This document shows, one piece after another, positions 1 through 13,000 of a stretch of 64,000 bases of DNA (the stretch's first letter is position 1; every line of letters starts with the position of its first letter). This DNA is from Parietaria judaica (taxonomy: Eukaryota > Streptophyta > Magnoliopsida > Rosales > Urticaceae), in the NCBI GenBank assembly GCA_954871525.1, contig OX940865.1, positions 24,412,420-24,476,419 of the forward strand, given 5' to 3'. Both the position numbers and the translations under genes were made by a program. Under the pieces are notes generated by a model, which worked only from the letters and a program-made list of their open reading frames with translations, had not been told where the DNA came from and did no database searches.

Positions 1-620
1 AAGAAACCACGTCAACACATATTACTTTTCAAAGAACAAGAAATAAGAAACACAACACAAAGATAAAACCCAAAGGTTCATATTAAGATAATTGCAGCCA
101 AAGTACACAAAATCTAATCAACTAAGCAACAATGTTTATAGTGAAAAATAGTAGAAAAATATCATTACTTTGGTCCCCGTCCCTGTCGTAGAGAACGAAC
201 GACATGTCTTTTCCGTCAAGATATTAATGTCTTATTTACACGACGACAAATGATATGTCATTTGTACGATGACAGAGTCCTACATCAACAATTCTAAACT
301 GTTGTTTGCATTGCCACATCCAAAGGTGCCGAATATAACTAGCTTTCATGATTTTTAATTAAATGACTTAGAGTAAAACGTCATTTTTCGTAAATTGCAC
401 TAAGTTTTGGTTTGATGAATATGCTCTACAATGTTAGTATGTAAATGTCTAACTTTATTGCAGGAGCTATTCAGTCTTTGTCATAGAATAACTTTTGCAA
501 TAACTTGTAGCTCCTGTAATATCATATTGTTGGCAAAAAAAAAATCGTTACATTAATGACTCGCCCTAGACCCCAAAAAGTGTGAGGCCGACCCTCATTC
601 TAAGTTATTCATTCTTTTGG
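1..620. other. Intergenic, no gene seen
   Basis: AT-rich sequence without a long or conserved reading frame. It leads into the UTP10-derived pseudogene that becomes recognisable near 625. Further decayed exons could lie here, but I could not align them by eye. Confidence 0.5.
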
Positions 621-624
621 TTCT

Positions 625-2280
625 AGGGTCATGGTCACCAAAGAGGACCGAGCTTGAATGTTGAAACTATATTTGTTTCATAGTGATAGCAAGGATCATT
701 TGACTATTATCGGTTCAATTTTATAGCATTTATTTCTAACTCACGGGTTTTGGCAGTTATTGGAAGCATTCGAAGTATTGGCTTCAACAGAAGACTTAAT
801 GGTTAGTTTTAATTCCCTAAGATTGTAACGTTATATGAATTGGTTGATCATTCATGGACTTCTTTTATATTTTTCATCAAATAAAAGTAGGGTGAGAAGT
901 AACTTAGCAAGCTTGAAGATATCTTTGCCTTTTTCATTGTCCCTCGCCGAAACACAGTTTTCAAGAAACATCGTCTTTACCTTACCAAATTATGTGGGAC
1001 CTCTCAGATTCAGTTTTGCAGAAGGTTTTAGCGGTTTTAAATTACAATTAGGAACATTATCTACAAATAAATTGAAATTGATTTTGCCCAATTAAATTTG
1101 AAGGAAAAAACTACAAAATCAGAATAATAAATTTTTAAACGCAAATTATTTAGGAGGAATATAATTATTCACAAATCAATTAATTGGTGGTTTTAATTAT
1201 TATTTATAGATTTGAGCATTCTCTTTTTTAAAAATGTTTTTTCTAAATGAGCATTTGACTCATTAACTTTTTTTTAGTTCGAAATATATCTTTTGGAAAG
1301 TTTTGGTTGCTCCGAAAGAAAAGCCTTTTTGATGTATTCTCTTGAGGTATTTCGAGTGATTGAACTGGTTCTCTTATAGGAGCCATTTTTTTTTACTCTT
1401 CATTCGAGTCGAGTTTTACCTTGGTTCTAGGCCAGGTCGATTGTGGCCTGGCCAATCTTAAACCACTTTTTATCCTTGCACTTTATTCACCTTTTTCAAA
1501 TAAAATCTCTATATTGTATATAAAAAGGAATTTTAAGTGTCCTCTTAGTTTCGATTGGCTTGTTTTCGTGTGGTTTTTATCGGTTGGGTTAATCCTGGCA
1601 AAAGTATCAATACTTTCAAAAAGTGGACCAATAAATACCAATTCTTTTTAATGCCCGAACAAAGTTTCAATTCTTTAGTTTTGTGTTCCTATTGGTACCT
1701 CTGGAAAAAAAAATTCGTCCTCCATTGTTAATCATGCCACCGTTACAAAATTTTATCCACATTTCCGGAGTAAATTAGCCATCAGAAAGTTGGACGATCA
1801 AAGATAATCGTGGATATGTACTTAAAAGGGAGAAAAAATACTTTTTAATTCAACGCCAAAAACGGCATAATCCATGGGTTGGAATTTTCACGAAAGTGAT
1901 ATGAGGAGACAAAACAAGAGAAGTGGAATTTTATTCGGGTAAAAAAAAGCAATGGAATACAAAACCAAAACTTTTACGTGGCGTGAGCAACGTTGGAGGA
2001 TAAATTTTTTTACGGAGATGTCTGTAGGGACACAAAACTAAAGAATTGAAACTTTGTCCGGGCAAAAAAAAGAATTAGAGCTTATTAGTCCGTTATTTGA
2101 AAGTATTAATACTTTTGCCGGGAGTGAACCTTATCGGTTCGAGACCATTTTTTTTGTTCACATGTTCCTTTTGTTTTTACAAGATTGTTCACATGTTCCT
2201 AGTGCTTTTAAAGTAGTCTCTCAACTGTTTTTCGTGCGGCTCTACTCAGTTAGAGGCAAAATTGCAGGCCGAACACACAG
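625..2280 (+). pseudogene. Inverted UTP10/HEATR1 pseudogene fragment
   Basis: This plus-strand stretch resembles exons 19-22 of the intact minus-strand UTP10 gene. At about 745-803 it reads FWQLLEAFEVLASTEDLM, matching FWRLLEALEVWASTEVLK of exon 20, and a GT donor-like boundary follows. At about 889-1035 it matches exon 21, but the fourth codon is TAA where the intact gene has TGG. At about 2189-2275 it matches exon 22 (HVPSAFKV against DVPSAVQV), with small deletions that shift the frame. A weaker match to exon 19 lies near 630-665. A Mutator-like MITE sits in the region corresponding to the intron between exons 21 and 22. By eye identity is roughly 75-80%, so this copy is older than the direct repeats flanking UTP10. 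Introns are kept, so it arose by DNA duplication rather than retroposition. Confidence 0.8.
1586..2130. mobile_element. Mutator-like MITE with 9-bp TSD
   Basis: The ends form a long imperfect inverted repeat of about 100 bp (1586-1690 against the reverse complement of 2020-2130), including the shared core GGCAAAAGTAT. The 9-bp direct repeat TTATCGGTT lies immediately outside at 1577-1585 and 2131-2139. A 9-bp TSD with long TIRs is typical of Mutator/MULE elements. No transposase frame is present, so the element is non-autonomous. It lies within the intron-equivalent part of the UTP10 pseudogene. Confidence 0.82.
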
Positions 2281-2624
2281 CCAGCCAGCGAATTGGGCCA
2301 CTTCCCAAGGCCCTCAAATATAAAAGGCCCAACAGATTTCATGGTTGCTTTGGCAATTAAAAAGGTTTCTTTTAGGCTCAATCTAGAGAGCATTGACGAT
2401 AAAGGTCTAATTTGAAGCTAAGATGCTAGAAGTTGGGCCCTTATTATTTTATGTATTACCTTTATTTCTTAATCTTTACAACGGATAAATGTTTTGTTGA
2501 GTCTGATATATGTTTAAAATATGTATTACTTTTTTCCTTCTAATTATTATTTTCAAAATTTGATGTTTTTGTTTGTTTTGATGGTTGTATATAAGAAGAA
2601 AAATTAGATGTATTGGTATTTTAA
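2281..2624. other. Intergenic, no gene seen
   Basis: AT-rich spacer between the inverted pseudogene and the 1.4-kb direct repeat. GGCCC-rich bits near 2300-2335 resemble hAT subterminal sequence but are too degraded to call. Confidence 0.4.
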
Positions 2625-4065
2625 ATATTTTATTTTATTTAATATATTGAAGTTAAAAAAAAAAAAAGGATTTCATTTTTAGTCTAGGCAAAGGCCCCCC
2701 CAATTTGTTGAAGAAAAAGTAGTTAGAACTTAGAAAGTTAGATCTTTATTTTTCTTTTTATTATTATTTTATATATATATACACGTATGAGGATATTTGG
2801 ATTTCACACTTACCCTCGTTGTGACTCGGACCTCTAATGCCTTAATTTGTGTGCTTGTTACCACTAGATTTTGTTTGGATCTTTATTTTCTTAATTATTA
2901 GATATTTTATATAATTCAACTGTAATAATATTTGCAAATTATTGGACATTTGGTACTTTGACTGGAGTTTACACAAGCCAGTAGCGGGAATAACAAATGT
3001 AATTTTTAAATAAAAGTGTAATAGATAGCGGTAATAAAAACTAAAGTTTAATCGGGTATGGCTCCACCCACATATCCGCATGTTTGTGTCATTTTGTGAA
3101 GAAAAAAAATGTATCAAACTGGTATTATTTTTGTTTACCAGTGTCACTGAAAAAAATCGCGAATTTTTAGAGCAGTATTTAACCTTGAACCAAACACGTT
3201 ATCAATCAAATTATCAAAACACACAAGTCAAATATCTCGACTAAAGTTAACTTTATTACGAAGCAAGTCCAAAAAACTTTACTATAATTCATATCCTAGC
3301 TTTTCATTGGATACTTGAATTGGAAAAATTAGTTAAAAACTAAAGTTCAAATGAAATTGCCTGATAAATAAATTGCTAGGTACTCAAATACACAAAACAT
3401 GCTTAGGAAAAGCGCCTAAGACCGTCTCCATCTGACAACTCGAACGCTCTATTTTTAGACTAAATTGAAATATTAATTTTACATTTAATTTTTTTTATTT
3501 ATATCCGTGCTTTTATATTTATTTAGAATCTTTCAAGTAATCTCCAACACCACTGCTAATTCCAAATCATATTCACAATATTTCACCAATCTTGAAATAT
3601 AGGACATTAATTTTTCAGAGTATTAGTTTATTTATCGTAATTTTATTTTCTAACATTAGTTTGTTGTAATGTGCTGCTTTAGTAAGAAAATGTCTTTCTT
3701 TTTTCTTTTCAATTTCAATATTATTTTAATATTACTTTATTTCGGTCCATAATAGTATAAACTATTAAGGTTATTTTCTTATGGTCTTAATTTTTCAATA
3801 GTATTTAGGCCTTTTAAATATATAATAGGATAAATTTATAATTTAAAATGTAAAATATAAATACTTTAACTAATAAATATGATTTACAGTTTACAAAGCA
3901 GTGCAAAAATATAATTTATATTAATAATTTTAAAGGACAAAAAATAAAATAAAAAAGTGGCACTGTTCGAGTGCTGATGATCTAACTTGTTTCCTAAGCA
4001 AAAAGTAAAATAAACTTGAAATTTTCTTAATCCTACAAGAGGCAGTGGCGGAGATCTTCGCCGCT
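2625..4065. repeat. Direct repeat copy A (3' end and 3' flank of UTP10)
   Basis: This segment matches 18826-20155 along its length in the same orientation. The repeated part starts around a poly-A tract near 2655 and ends inside the last UTP10 exon, after the triplets coding SGEDLRHCL plus stop. Relative to copy B it carries roughly 100 bp extra near 2970-3070 and about 30 bp extra near 3540-3575. The rest aligns with only scattered substitutions. Confidence 0.9.
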
Positions 4066-7000
4066 AACGGATTCCATGTCCTTGAGAAGATCCTGCGCCA
4101 GCGATTTAACGGAAGGCTCGACATCCTCCAGCAGCTCGGCCACAAACGGAATCGTTTTGGAGAGCTCAACCATGTATTCCTCCCGCAAATTCTCCACCAA
4201 GAATCTCACAATTCTTAGACCCAAGATTCGTGCCCTCACCTTCTCCTCTCGCGTTTTCAACAGTACCTGGATTTGCCAGACGAAAGGTGATTTGTATAGG
4301 CAGTAAGCAAAGAGATGTGTTGGTAATAATATGTATAGGTTAAAGGAAAATAATTCAAAAAAGTCTAAATTTCCCATAGAAGAGATTCAAAAGCGCACCT
4401 CGTGATTGAGCTGCTGCCATAGTTCATTTCCGGCAGCCATGGCCACTTGGCCTACACAACCAACCACAATATCATCCACTTCCTTCACCGATGGCACGAT
4501 GGCCCGCTCATCATCAAGAACCGGCGGTGCAGCTTCGAGTTGTGAAATGACAGCCTGCAAGAGTTCCTGATAAGAGTGAAACAGAACAGAATTAAATTAT
4601 TGAGTGCTGAATCGGGCAGAAACGCTGCTTCGTTTAAATAAAATCACTTTCTGGCAAAGCAGGTGGAGTCCTGACCTTATATTTGGCGGTTTTAGAATCT
4701 GACTTATCAGAGAAGAGGAACACGTCTCCGTTACCGTAGAGAAAACATTTTTGTAGCAGAGATAAAACTGAAGCTCTCAACTGCCAGCTACTGAGGGACA
4801 AACTGGTAACTTTAGTGCTTATGATCTTGGCCTTCTTCTTTTTTCTTGAGAGGTCGGAAACCTTCGAGCCCAGATCCCGGATGCAACCATCGAGAAAGAA
4901 CTTGAGGTACGGAACAAACAGAGATCTGCATTACATTTTATTAGAGTCTCTAATTAGTTGCTCGAGTAAACTCAGTGTATAGTTTTATCCCGCTCCTAAA
5001 AAACGGCAGATTCCCGTAACACGGATAGAAAGTCCTATGCGGTAATGGTTGTACATACTATATTCTAAACATTTATAATGGAAGCCAAGATTCGGAAAGG
5101 AGAATGTGTATACTTTGAACAAAAGATTTTATCCTAACTCAATTACCTGTGACTCTCCGCAAGTTTGTTGAGCAGAGCGTAGAACGGTATTGCCCTGCCT
5201 TCAATTTCCGACTCAGCCCACTCAGTGCATCCTAGGAAAAGGGTCTTAAACATGGTCTCAGTGAGCTTCACAGTCAGAGATACTATCGTAGCAATGACAA
5301 TGCTTTCAATGGCATCAATATTATGAACTGATTCCGGGTTTCCACAGCGTAGCTCAAGAGCACAAATGCACAAGTCAAAAAAATATCTGTGATTAGCACT
5401 AATGGACGGTCGATCTGCAGCGGCAATCAGATTCGTCAGCATTCCAAAATACACAATTAAACTTGAATCCCCCAAAGCAACAGCGTGTTGATACAAATCC
5501 CGCAAAGGAGGAAGAGCAAGCCGAGCCTGAAAATTGTGCAAGTAGAGGAATCAGCAAAATCTGTAGAAATGAAACTGTAACCGGTAAAGGCTGGCACCGG
5601 TTTTTTATCTCTTGAAAACCAGAACCAGCGGAAAAAAAGGGTCCAATTGTTCATTTTCCAAATTACTAGTAAATAGTATACGGAACGCATGCATAATATA
5701 ACACTAGCTAAGTTATAAAAACAGGAATAAACAAAACAATAAAGAGAGAGCTTTAAAGGTCTTATTTTTTCCTTTCCAGGTGGAAAATTTTGACCCTTCA
5801 ACTTACAGGTATATTTGCCGCAATGAGTTTTTGAACTGCGTCGGACTTCAACTTAACCGATCGGTCAGAGCTAGGGTTCAGCACAACAGCAAAGATATAT
5901 CCAAGATACGGACTCACGAAACCTCCTAGCCTACCCACAACAGCCTCAAGCACTGAAAGAACAGATAAGTGGACGGTTTCTCCGGATGTTGATGGCGCTG
6001 CATTTGAGTGTTCTGAAATCTTCATTGCTTTTAGACACTCCATTATAGAAGGAAGCGCAGGAAGTGCCTCAGGGCCGAGGACATTGACCAAGGCACCAGC
6101 TGTCCGGAGACACCTTTCAGAGACGGCTAAATTCTCTGGGGTTGTGTGCTTTGTGACAGATGTCAGGCCCGTAATGAAGACGGAATGATCAGAAGGAAAT
6201 CTGGTGGCAAGAACCTCTAGAGCTGAAATAGCAGCCACTTTAAGAGAATCTGAAATACCAACGGGATTATCTGTCAGGATTTATGCAGTAATTACTGTAA
6301 TATTAGAATTCTGCGATCGGAGCAACAATTAGTCTGTTTTTTTAAAAAGGTTATGTATTTCCTCCTAGAATAGACAATATAAGGCACTTCACAAATGTTA
6401 CAGATTATGTAATGAGAATTGCCGAGCAGAAAATAATCCAAAAATACCATTTGTTTCATTATCGATAGTATTGACAATTTCCCGGCACAATTTATGGAAT
6501 GATTCCAGATCAGTCGCATTCATGTGCTGCCATCGACTATGCAGATACCGCTGCTTTCGATTTGATTTCACGGCGTCAAGCTTCCTCACCATCTTACTCA
6601 GAAGCCCAAGAGCCTGCATAAAAGTTCTCTCAGTTAAACACAATTTGATCATTTTTGTAATTAGGGTCGTTAATCAAGTCGGCCGCCATGATTAGGTTTC
6701 TCTGATGCAACGACTGATTAAAAATCTAGAGACTGTTCAGCGGATAGAACGTTCTATATCTCTTACCGTAAACCAATAATTTATGTTCATTAATTTTCAA
6801 TGAAGTGCTTTTATTCATCGATTGAAGATAAGTTTAGAAATTTGAATCCTACCAAGAACATTATTCAAAGCATAGATCAAGCCTTTACCTTTTCCCCAAC
6901 GTGTTTATCAGCATGCCGAAACAATCTAAGGACGCCCTCAAAGCAAGCTGATGGAATCATCCGTGACATAGTAGACCTCGATACAGCATGCAATTTGTCC

Positions 7001-10000
7001 TTTATACATTTCGAAATAACATCAGGGACGGTGATTTGCTTCCTTCTCGTGTCTACAAGTTGAATTAAAACCGCAATCTGCTCCATAAGATCTTTAAGCA
7101 TACACTGCACAAGTATATCCAGAACCCGCAGTCACAAAATCACTTGGTCAGAAATGATTCTACGCTTAACAAGAAAATAGAAAGATACCCAAAGCATTAT
7201 TTTTTAAAAGATGAGCAACTTTATCACCTGGATGTTTTCAGATTCTTGTTCCGATTTCAACTTTAGAGAAAATTCCGGATCCCGCAGTCTCAGATCGGTG
7301 AAGTGAATCGCGAACATAAGTTCCACAAAGAACTCTTGGCATAGAGTATCCGTTGCCAACCGGCGAAGCAGCATGACGATCGATGGAAGCCACGTCACAC
7401 ATGAAAATTGCTCGCATATTTGTACTGCGAAGGCATACCCCAACTCTATCTCTGAAGAAGTTATGAAGCTTTGGGAAGTGAAATTCTCAAACCCTTTTTT
7501 AGCAACTAATGAGCGGAAAAGAAGAACGAGCAGTGAAGCCAAACTTTCCGATTCTCCCAATGTCCTGTGAGCAAGTATTGTATGTGTAAATTGTAATTAA
7601 TACCCAGCTACAAATAGATCAACATGCTTGAATCCCGGTTTCGCGCCTTGAAATATTTCTATGGAAGTCAAAGATGAGACTTAAAGGAAATACCTTAACA
7701 GATACACAACAATTGACAGCCTCCGATGCTCGGTAATTTCAGACAACACATTCATGAAAATCTAAAACAAAAGGATAACAGAATCACAGTTGGTATTAAA
7801 AAGTACCCATGTAAAAGAGAAAAGAGGTTTTTGCACCCGAAAAAATAAGGTATGAGAACTACCTGTAGAAGAGTATCTATGTCCTTCGTCTTTTCTAGCC
7901 AGTATGGCACGATTGTAGATACAAGCTCCTGAAACACATGTTGTGAGTGCCCGTCAACCTGTGAAATACGAGAATCGTAGGAAGCGTATTATTACATTAT
8001 TAGCCATTCAGGAAGTTGGTATGAGTTAATTTACAAAAAATATATTAAAATCATAAACAACAAAAATTACTTGTGAGATTGCTGATTTCCCGATAGCAAT
8101 GAAAACTTCCTCAACATGCTCCAGGACTCGCTCCGGAGTCAACTTCGCAATTGAGGTGATGAGTGAAAACAAGTAATTTCTAGTAACCCCGTCATTTTTT
8201 GAGCTGACACAGTCAACCAAAACTTTTATGTCAATCTCATTCACCACCTCTTCCTGCCATGAGAGAATAAGCACAAAATTATATTCAATTTCTGATGAAA
8301 AAATGCTCATACGTTGGTAGAAGTAACAGTTAATTTCACAAAATGAGCGACAACCTTTAGCGGGAAACAGCCAATGAGTGAGGTAGAAATATCGTTCAAG
8401 ACTATTAGCAGCCTCTGCTGAATATCAGAAACATCAGATGAAACCGGGACTGAACTCTCATCATCGATCTCTTGGACCCACTCGTCGGAGAAAATTTGGG
8501 CAACAATCTTAAATAAAGGCCCCATGAACAAATCCCTGAATGATCACATTGAGCACAATTAAATGTAAAATCAATTTTCAGACCTTGACAACTAAAAGAT
8601 AAAGAGCTTTCGTTGAAAGAACCAAAACCTGTTAGCTATGTCTTTCTTGAAGAGCAAAATGTCGAGAAGAGAACTTAGAAAAGAGAGAGAGTTCTCTCCA
8701 TTACGAGGCAATTTGGATGTCTTATGCTTAGCCAATTTTCTCTTCTTTTTCTGATGCATGGTAGGACTAGCACAGTCTGATATGTCATTAAGAATGTCGA
8801 CCACGGTGGAGCATGTGATCTGATACACTCAACAGGATCAGTTTATTATTTTAATATAACACTCAAGAGAGCTGAGACAATAAAACCGCACATAATCAAT
8901 CATGCACTGAGCATAAAAGAGCGAACTTACACTTAAGCGCGACAAGGCCTGCCTAGCAGCACGTTGTATATCACCGTTAGCACTTCGAAACAAAACCACA
9001 ACTTTCCGAAATAGAAACTCCTGTTTGAACAGAATTCATGAGTGAGCTGATTTAGAACTCTCAAGCAACTTATAGAATCTAAACTGTAACTGAATTGGTT
9101 AATCCCAGTTCATCACAAAGAATTTACAGAAAAGATAGGGCGACGGAAAATTATTATGAAATTAAGCAATGTTTTAAATTGCGGGTTTAAGCCTTATTTT
9201 TGTGAGGCGAGGCATACCGAGGCGCGAGCCTCGAAAATATTGAACTAATTACGTCTACAATATAAAATATAAAATATAAAATATAAAAATCAAGATGCTA
9301 ACCTGCATTTCGTTCCTCATTCCCCTATAGAGTTGATCATTAAGTCTTTGCAAAACGGTTAAACAGGGCAGTATAGCAGCAGCTGGGTACTCTATTTCCG
9401 TACCATCAAACTAGATGAGTGGAAATATCAAGAAAATAAAGGTACGTAAGAGACCAAGTCTTTCACCAAAGATTTTAGGGAAAGGAAACCATATACAATA
9501 ATATTATGGCCAAGAAGCGAACCTGCATTTCTTTCTTCAACCCCCTATGAGCCGTACCGGTCAGACATGGCCGTATAACAGCTGGGTGCTCTATCACCAT
9601 ATCGTCTAACTGAAAGAGGAGAAATATCAACAAAATACAAGTGGAAGAGGAAGTTCTGAAGAAAAGATCTTACAGAAGGGAAACCAAAAATAATCACTAG
9701 TTAGTTTCTTACTTGCAAAGCATTCAATAAGTGATCTTCCACGGCATCGTCATCCAAAGAAGAGGAAACCGAACACATCTAGAGCAGGAAAAGTAAATAA
9801 AAAAAATTGTTGTTATCGTCTCAAAAGGAACTATCGCATATAATGGGTACATACAAAATCTTCTCAAGTTTTCTGTATTTCTACTATTACGCATGACGTA
9901 AATCGTTTAGGATGTTACCGTCTTACCTCTAGTAGAAGGCATAGGATATCAATCTCAATGTTCGACAACATGTGATGTTCAAAACGTCTTCTCAGGAGTC

Positions 10001-13000
10001 CAGAAAAGAACGACTTAACAGCTTCTACACCAAAAACAGCACCGCCTACTTGTTTCAGCATTGATAAGATCCTGAACTGTTTCACCAAAAACCGTAAAGG
10101 CACGTTACTTTTCCGCTATAGATAATTATCATCGTGATATTTTTGAAGAAAACGCAAGAGCAATAATTGTTTCCCAATAAATCTATAACGAAAACAAGCA
10201 AGGAACTTGAAATAGCAACTAAGGAACATACTTTTGCATGATCGCAGAGCTGTAGAGCAGAACCCAAGATGAAATCCATAATCTGTTTCCTAGTAGATTG
10301 ACCAAATCTGAACGATACAAGTTGTATTCCATGTAGAATATCGTTAAAACAAAATGAAAATAGATTTGTGATAAAGACAAAGATCATTATTTCTGAGAAT
10401 TATAGTGCTCAAAATTTATAAGACAAAGATTTGAAGAAAGAATAAGATACAAGCGCATTATAGAAGAAAAAGCAAGGTAACAACACTGCTTAAGTACCTT
10501 TTCTCGTAATCAACCGGCACCACCATACTATTACCGTTTGGGTTAAGCAAAGCTCCGAGGAGATTCGGAAGGAACTTTTCACTGGACTTTATATTACCGT
10601 CTTGCTGAACGATGGAGTCCAAAAATGTGTAGGTGAACTGATTCAAAATCGCTTGCTTTCCTGAGATAAAAATGGCTCAGAACTAAGATACAAAAGCATG
10701 TAAAGATAATCACAGAAATTACCTTTTTTCTTGCTCGAACTGTCAATACGAGCCCACAATGCACATAGCTCTTTCATGCACTTCATAGCTGCAGCCCTTA
10801 CATGCTAGCAATCCCAAAAGAAAATTAAAAAAACAAAATAAAAAACAAAAACTTGCAAGTGAGCATATGATAATAGAAGAAGAGCAACAGGTACCATGTC
10901 ATCACTAGCCAATGGGACAAGAACCGAAGGGAACTCTGCCACAAGTTCAACCTGCAGTTTTGCTTCTAACTGAAGAGAGCCGTGCGAGAAACAAAGGAGA
11001 GACTCCACTTGAACAGCACTAGGAACATCTGAAAATAGTAATATATTACGTCTCTGTTAGACCTGTAACTTATGAGGAATTAAATCAAAATTTCTAATTA
11101 TGTTTTTTGGGGGGGAACCTTCAAAAGATGAGGATGATAACTTTTTTTTTGTTTGAGATACGATTTTATCGATAAACAAAAGGAAATTACAGTGCACGGT
11201 CAGAAGCAGTTTAAGATCATCCGGCCTACAAACCGGCCCGGCCATCAAAACCAAAACTCAACCACAACGAGAAGAGAATTAGAAAGAAAAAAAAAACGAG
11301 AAGACAGCTGCTCGTTAAGTATGATGACTTCTTGGACACGATGTTTTTTTTATATATATTCTAAGTCTTAAAATATGTAACTCTTTGTTTGATCCCTGTC
11401 TATCAATATTTTAAGACTTTTTGTTTGATTCTATTCCTATCATTATTTTATGATTTAAGAATTATAATTATTATTCTGATGAACTTTACATAAGTTTATG
11501 TTTCTATGAGATATATCTAATTTTATGACCTGTGTGCGCGCGTGCGTGTATAATTGTAGGAAGTTAGTTGTAGATTAGTTATTTCGTAAGTTAAATGTAT
11601 GACTAAACCGATTGGAGAATAATAATGGAAAAAATGATCTTACAGATCATATGTTCAAACTTGAAAACAGAGACTGTGAAAGTACCTGCTTCCGTGAATA
11701 ACCTTCGGCCGAACTGAAGCTGAGAGGTCTCACACATTCCGAAAAGGTACAACCGGTGTTCTTTAAAAACCTTGTTGTGTCGAGACACACTGAAAAACAC
11801 AAAAAGGTCTTCGAGCTTCCTAAGCCACTTCTCACTCTACATTAATTGAATGAAAAATATTAGTAAACTAATGAGCTAATCGATCCAATAGATAGATAGT
11901 TAGATAGATAGCTCCGAAGTTGGATGTGAAACTAACCTTTAAGACTTCGGTTGAAGCCCATACTTCTAAGGCTTCCAATAGCCGCCAAAACGTATGCACT
12001 AGGATCTTTACATTCAATGCCCCTTTGAAACGAGAGAGAGAGTCCAAGAATTGTTGGCAGTCCCATTTTTTCAGCACATCTGAATTTAGCTGAAAAAAAT
12101 AAATACAGAGTTGAGAGAGAGAGAGAGAAAGAGAGACAAGGGAACTATCAGGCATATTCAAGTGGCTGCTACGGGCGAAGTTGACTTCAATTCATCAAGT
12201 CTGGTTTCTTCACTAGCATCATTCTTCGAGGCACAAGTCTATATAAATAATTAAATATTATACGAAAAAAAAGACTAATTCTAGGCATGTTCCTTCTAAC
12301 CTCTTTAACAAAGGATTTATCCAATATCTCTGATGATTCCATTTCAGTCTTCATGATTGGATAGATGACATCCAAGAATGCAAAAAAGCGATCACATCCT
12401 AAAAGAAAAACAGGTTAAAAATCAATTATATTCCGCACCAACCGAATGAGAGTCAGAAAAGACAAGTAACAAAGAATACAATCCCAAAATAATTAACGAA
12501 CTACTATTTTTCGGCGATTAAACTCAATAGGGTATCATATGAAGTTGCAAAACCATCGTGATCAACACGAAACACCCTAACTAATATATGAGGCTTAAAG
12601 TACTGATACTCGACAAACCTGGTTTTAGCATGGAAAATGACCGCATCAGAACCAGAAAGAATAGAGTCTTCGAGATATCAAAATCTTTTAGACTCTCAAT
12701 AACTGATGCAATACAAGTTCCGGAAAGAATTGGAATTCTTTCAGCCAAACATGTCACCACGTCCAGATTAGTGGAGGATTTTTCTTTTGCTCTCGGGTTC
12801 TGCATTACATAAGATTTGTCAAGAAAAATTTTAATAAATAAATAAAGCCGGTTATTTTTCATGAGAATAAAAATCAAGCTTTTCACATACAGGACTTTTG
12901 ACATGACGAAGATTCTTATAGAGCGGCCATTCCAATTTCTTGGCTAAAGTCAGCGCTTCCAAATTTACCCTTCGAGTCTGGAAGAGACAATTTACAAACA

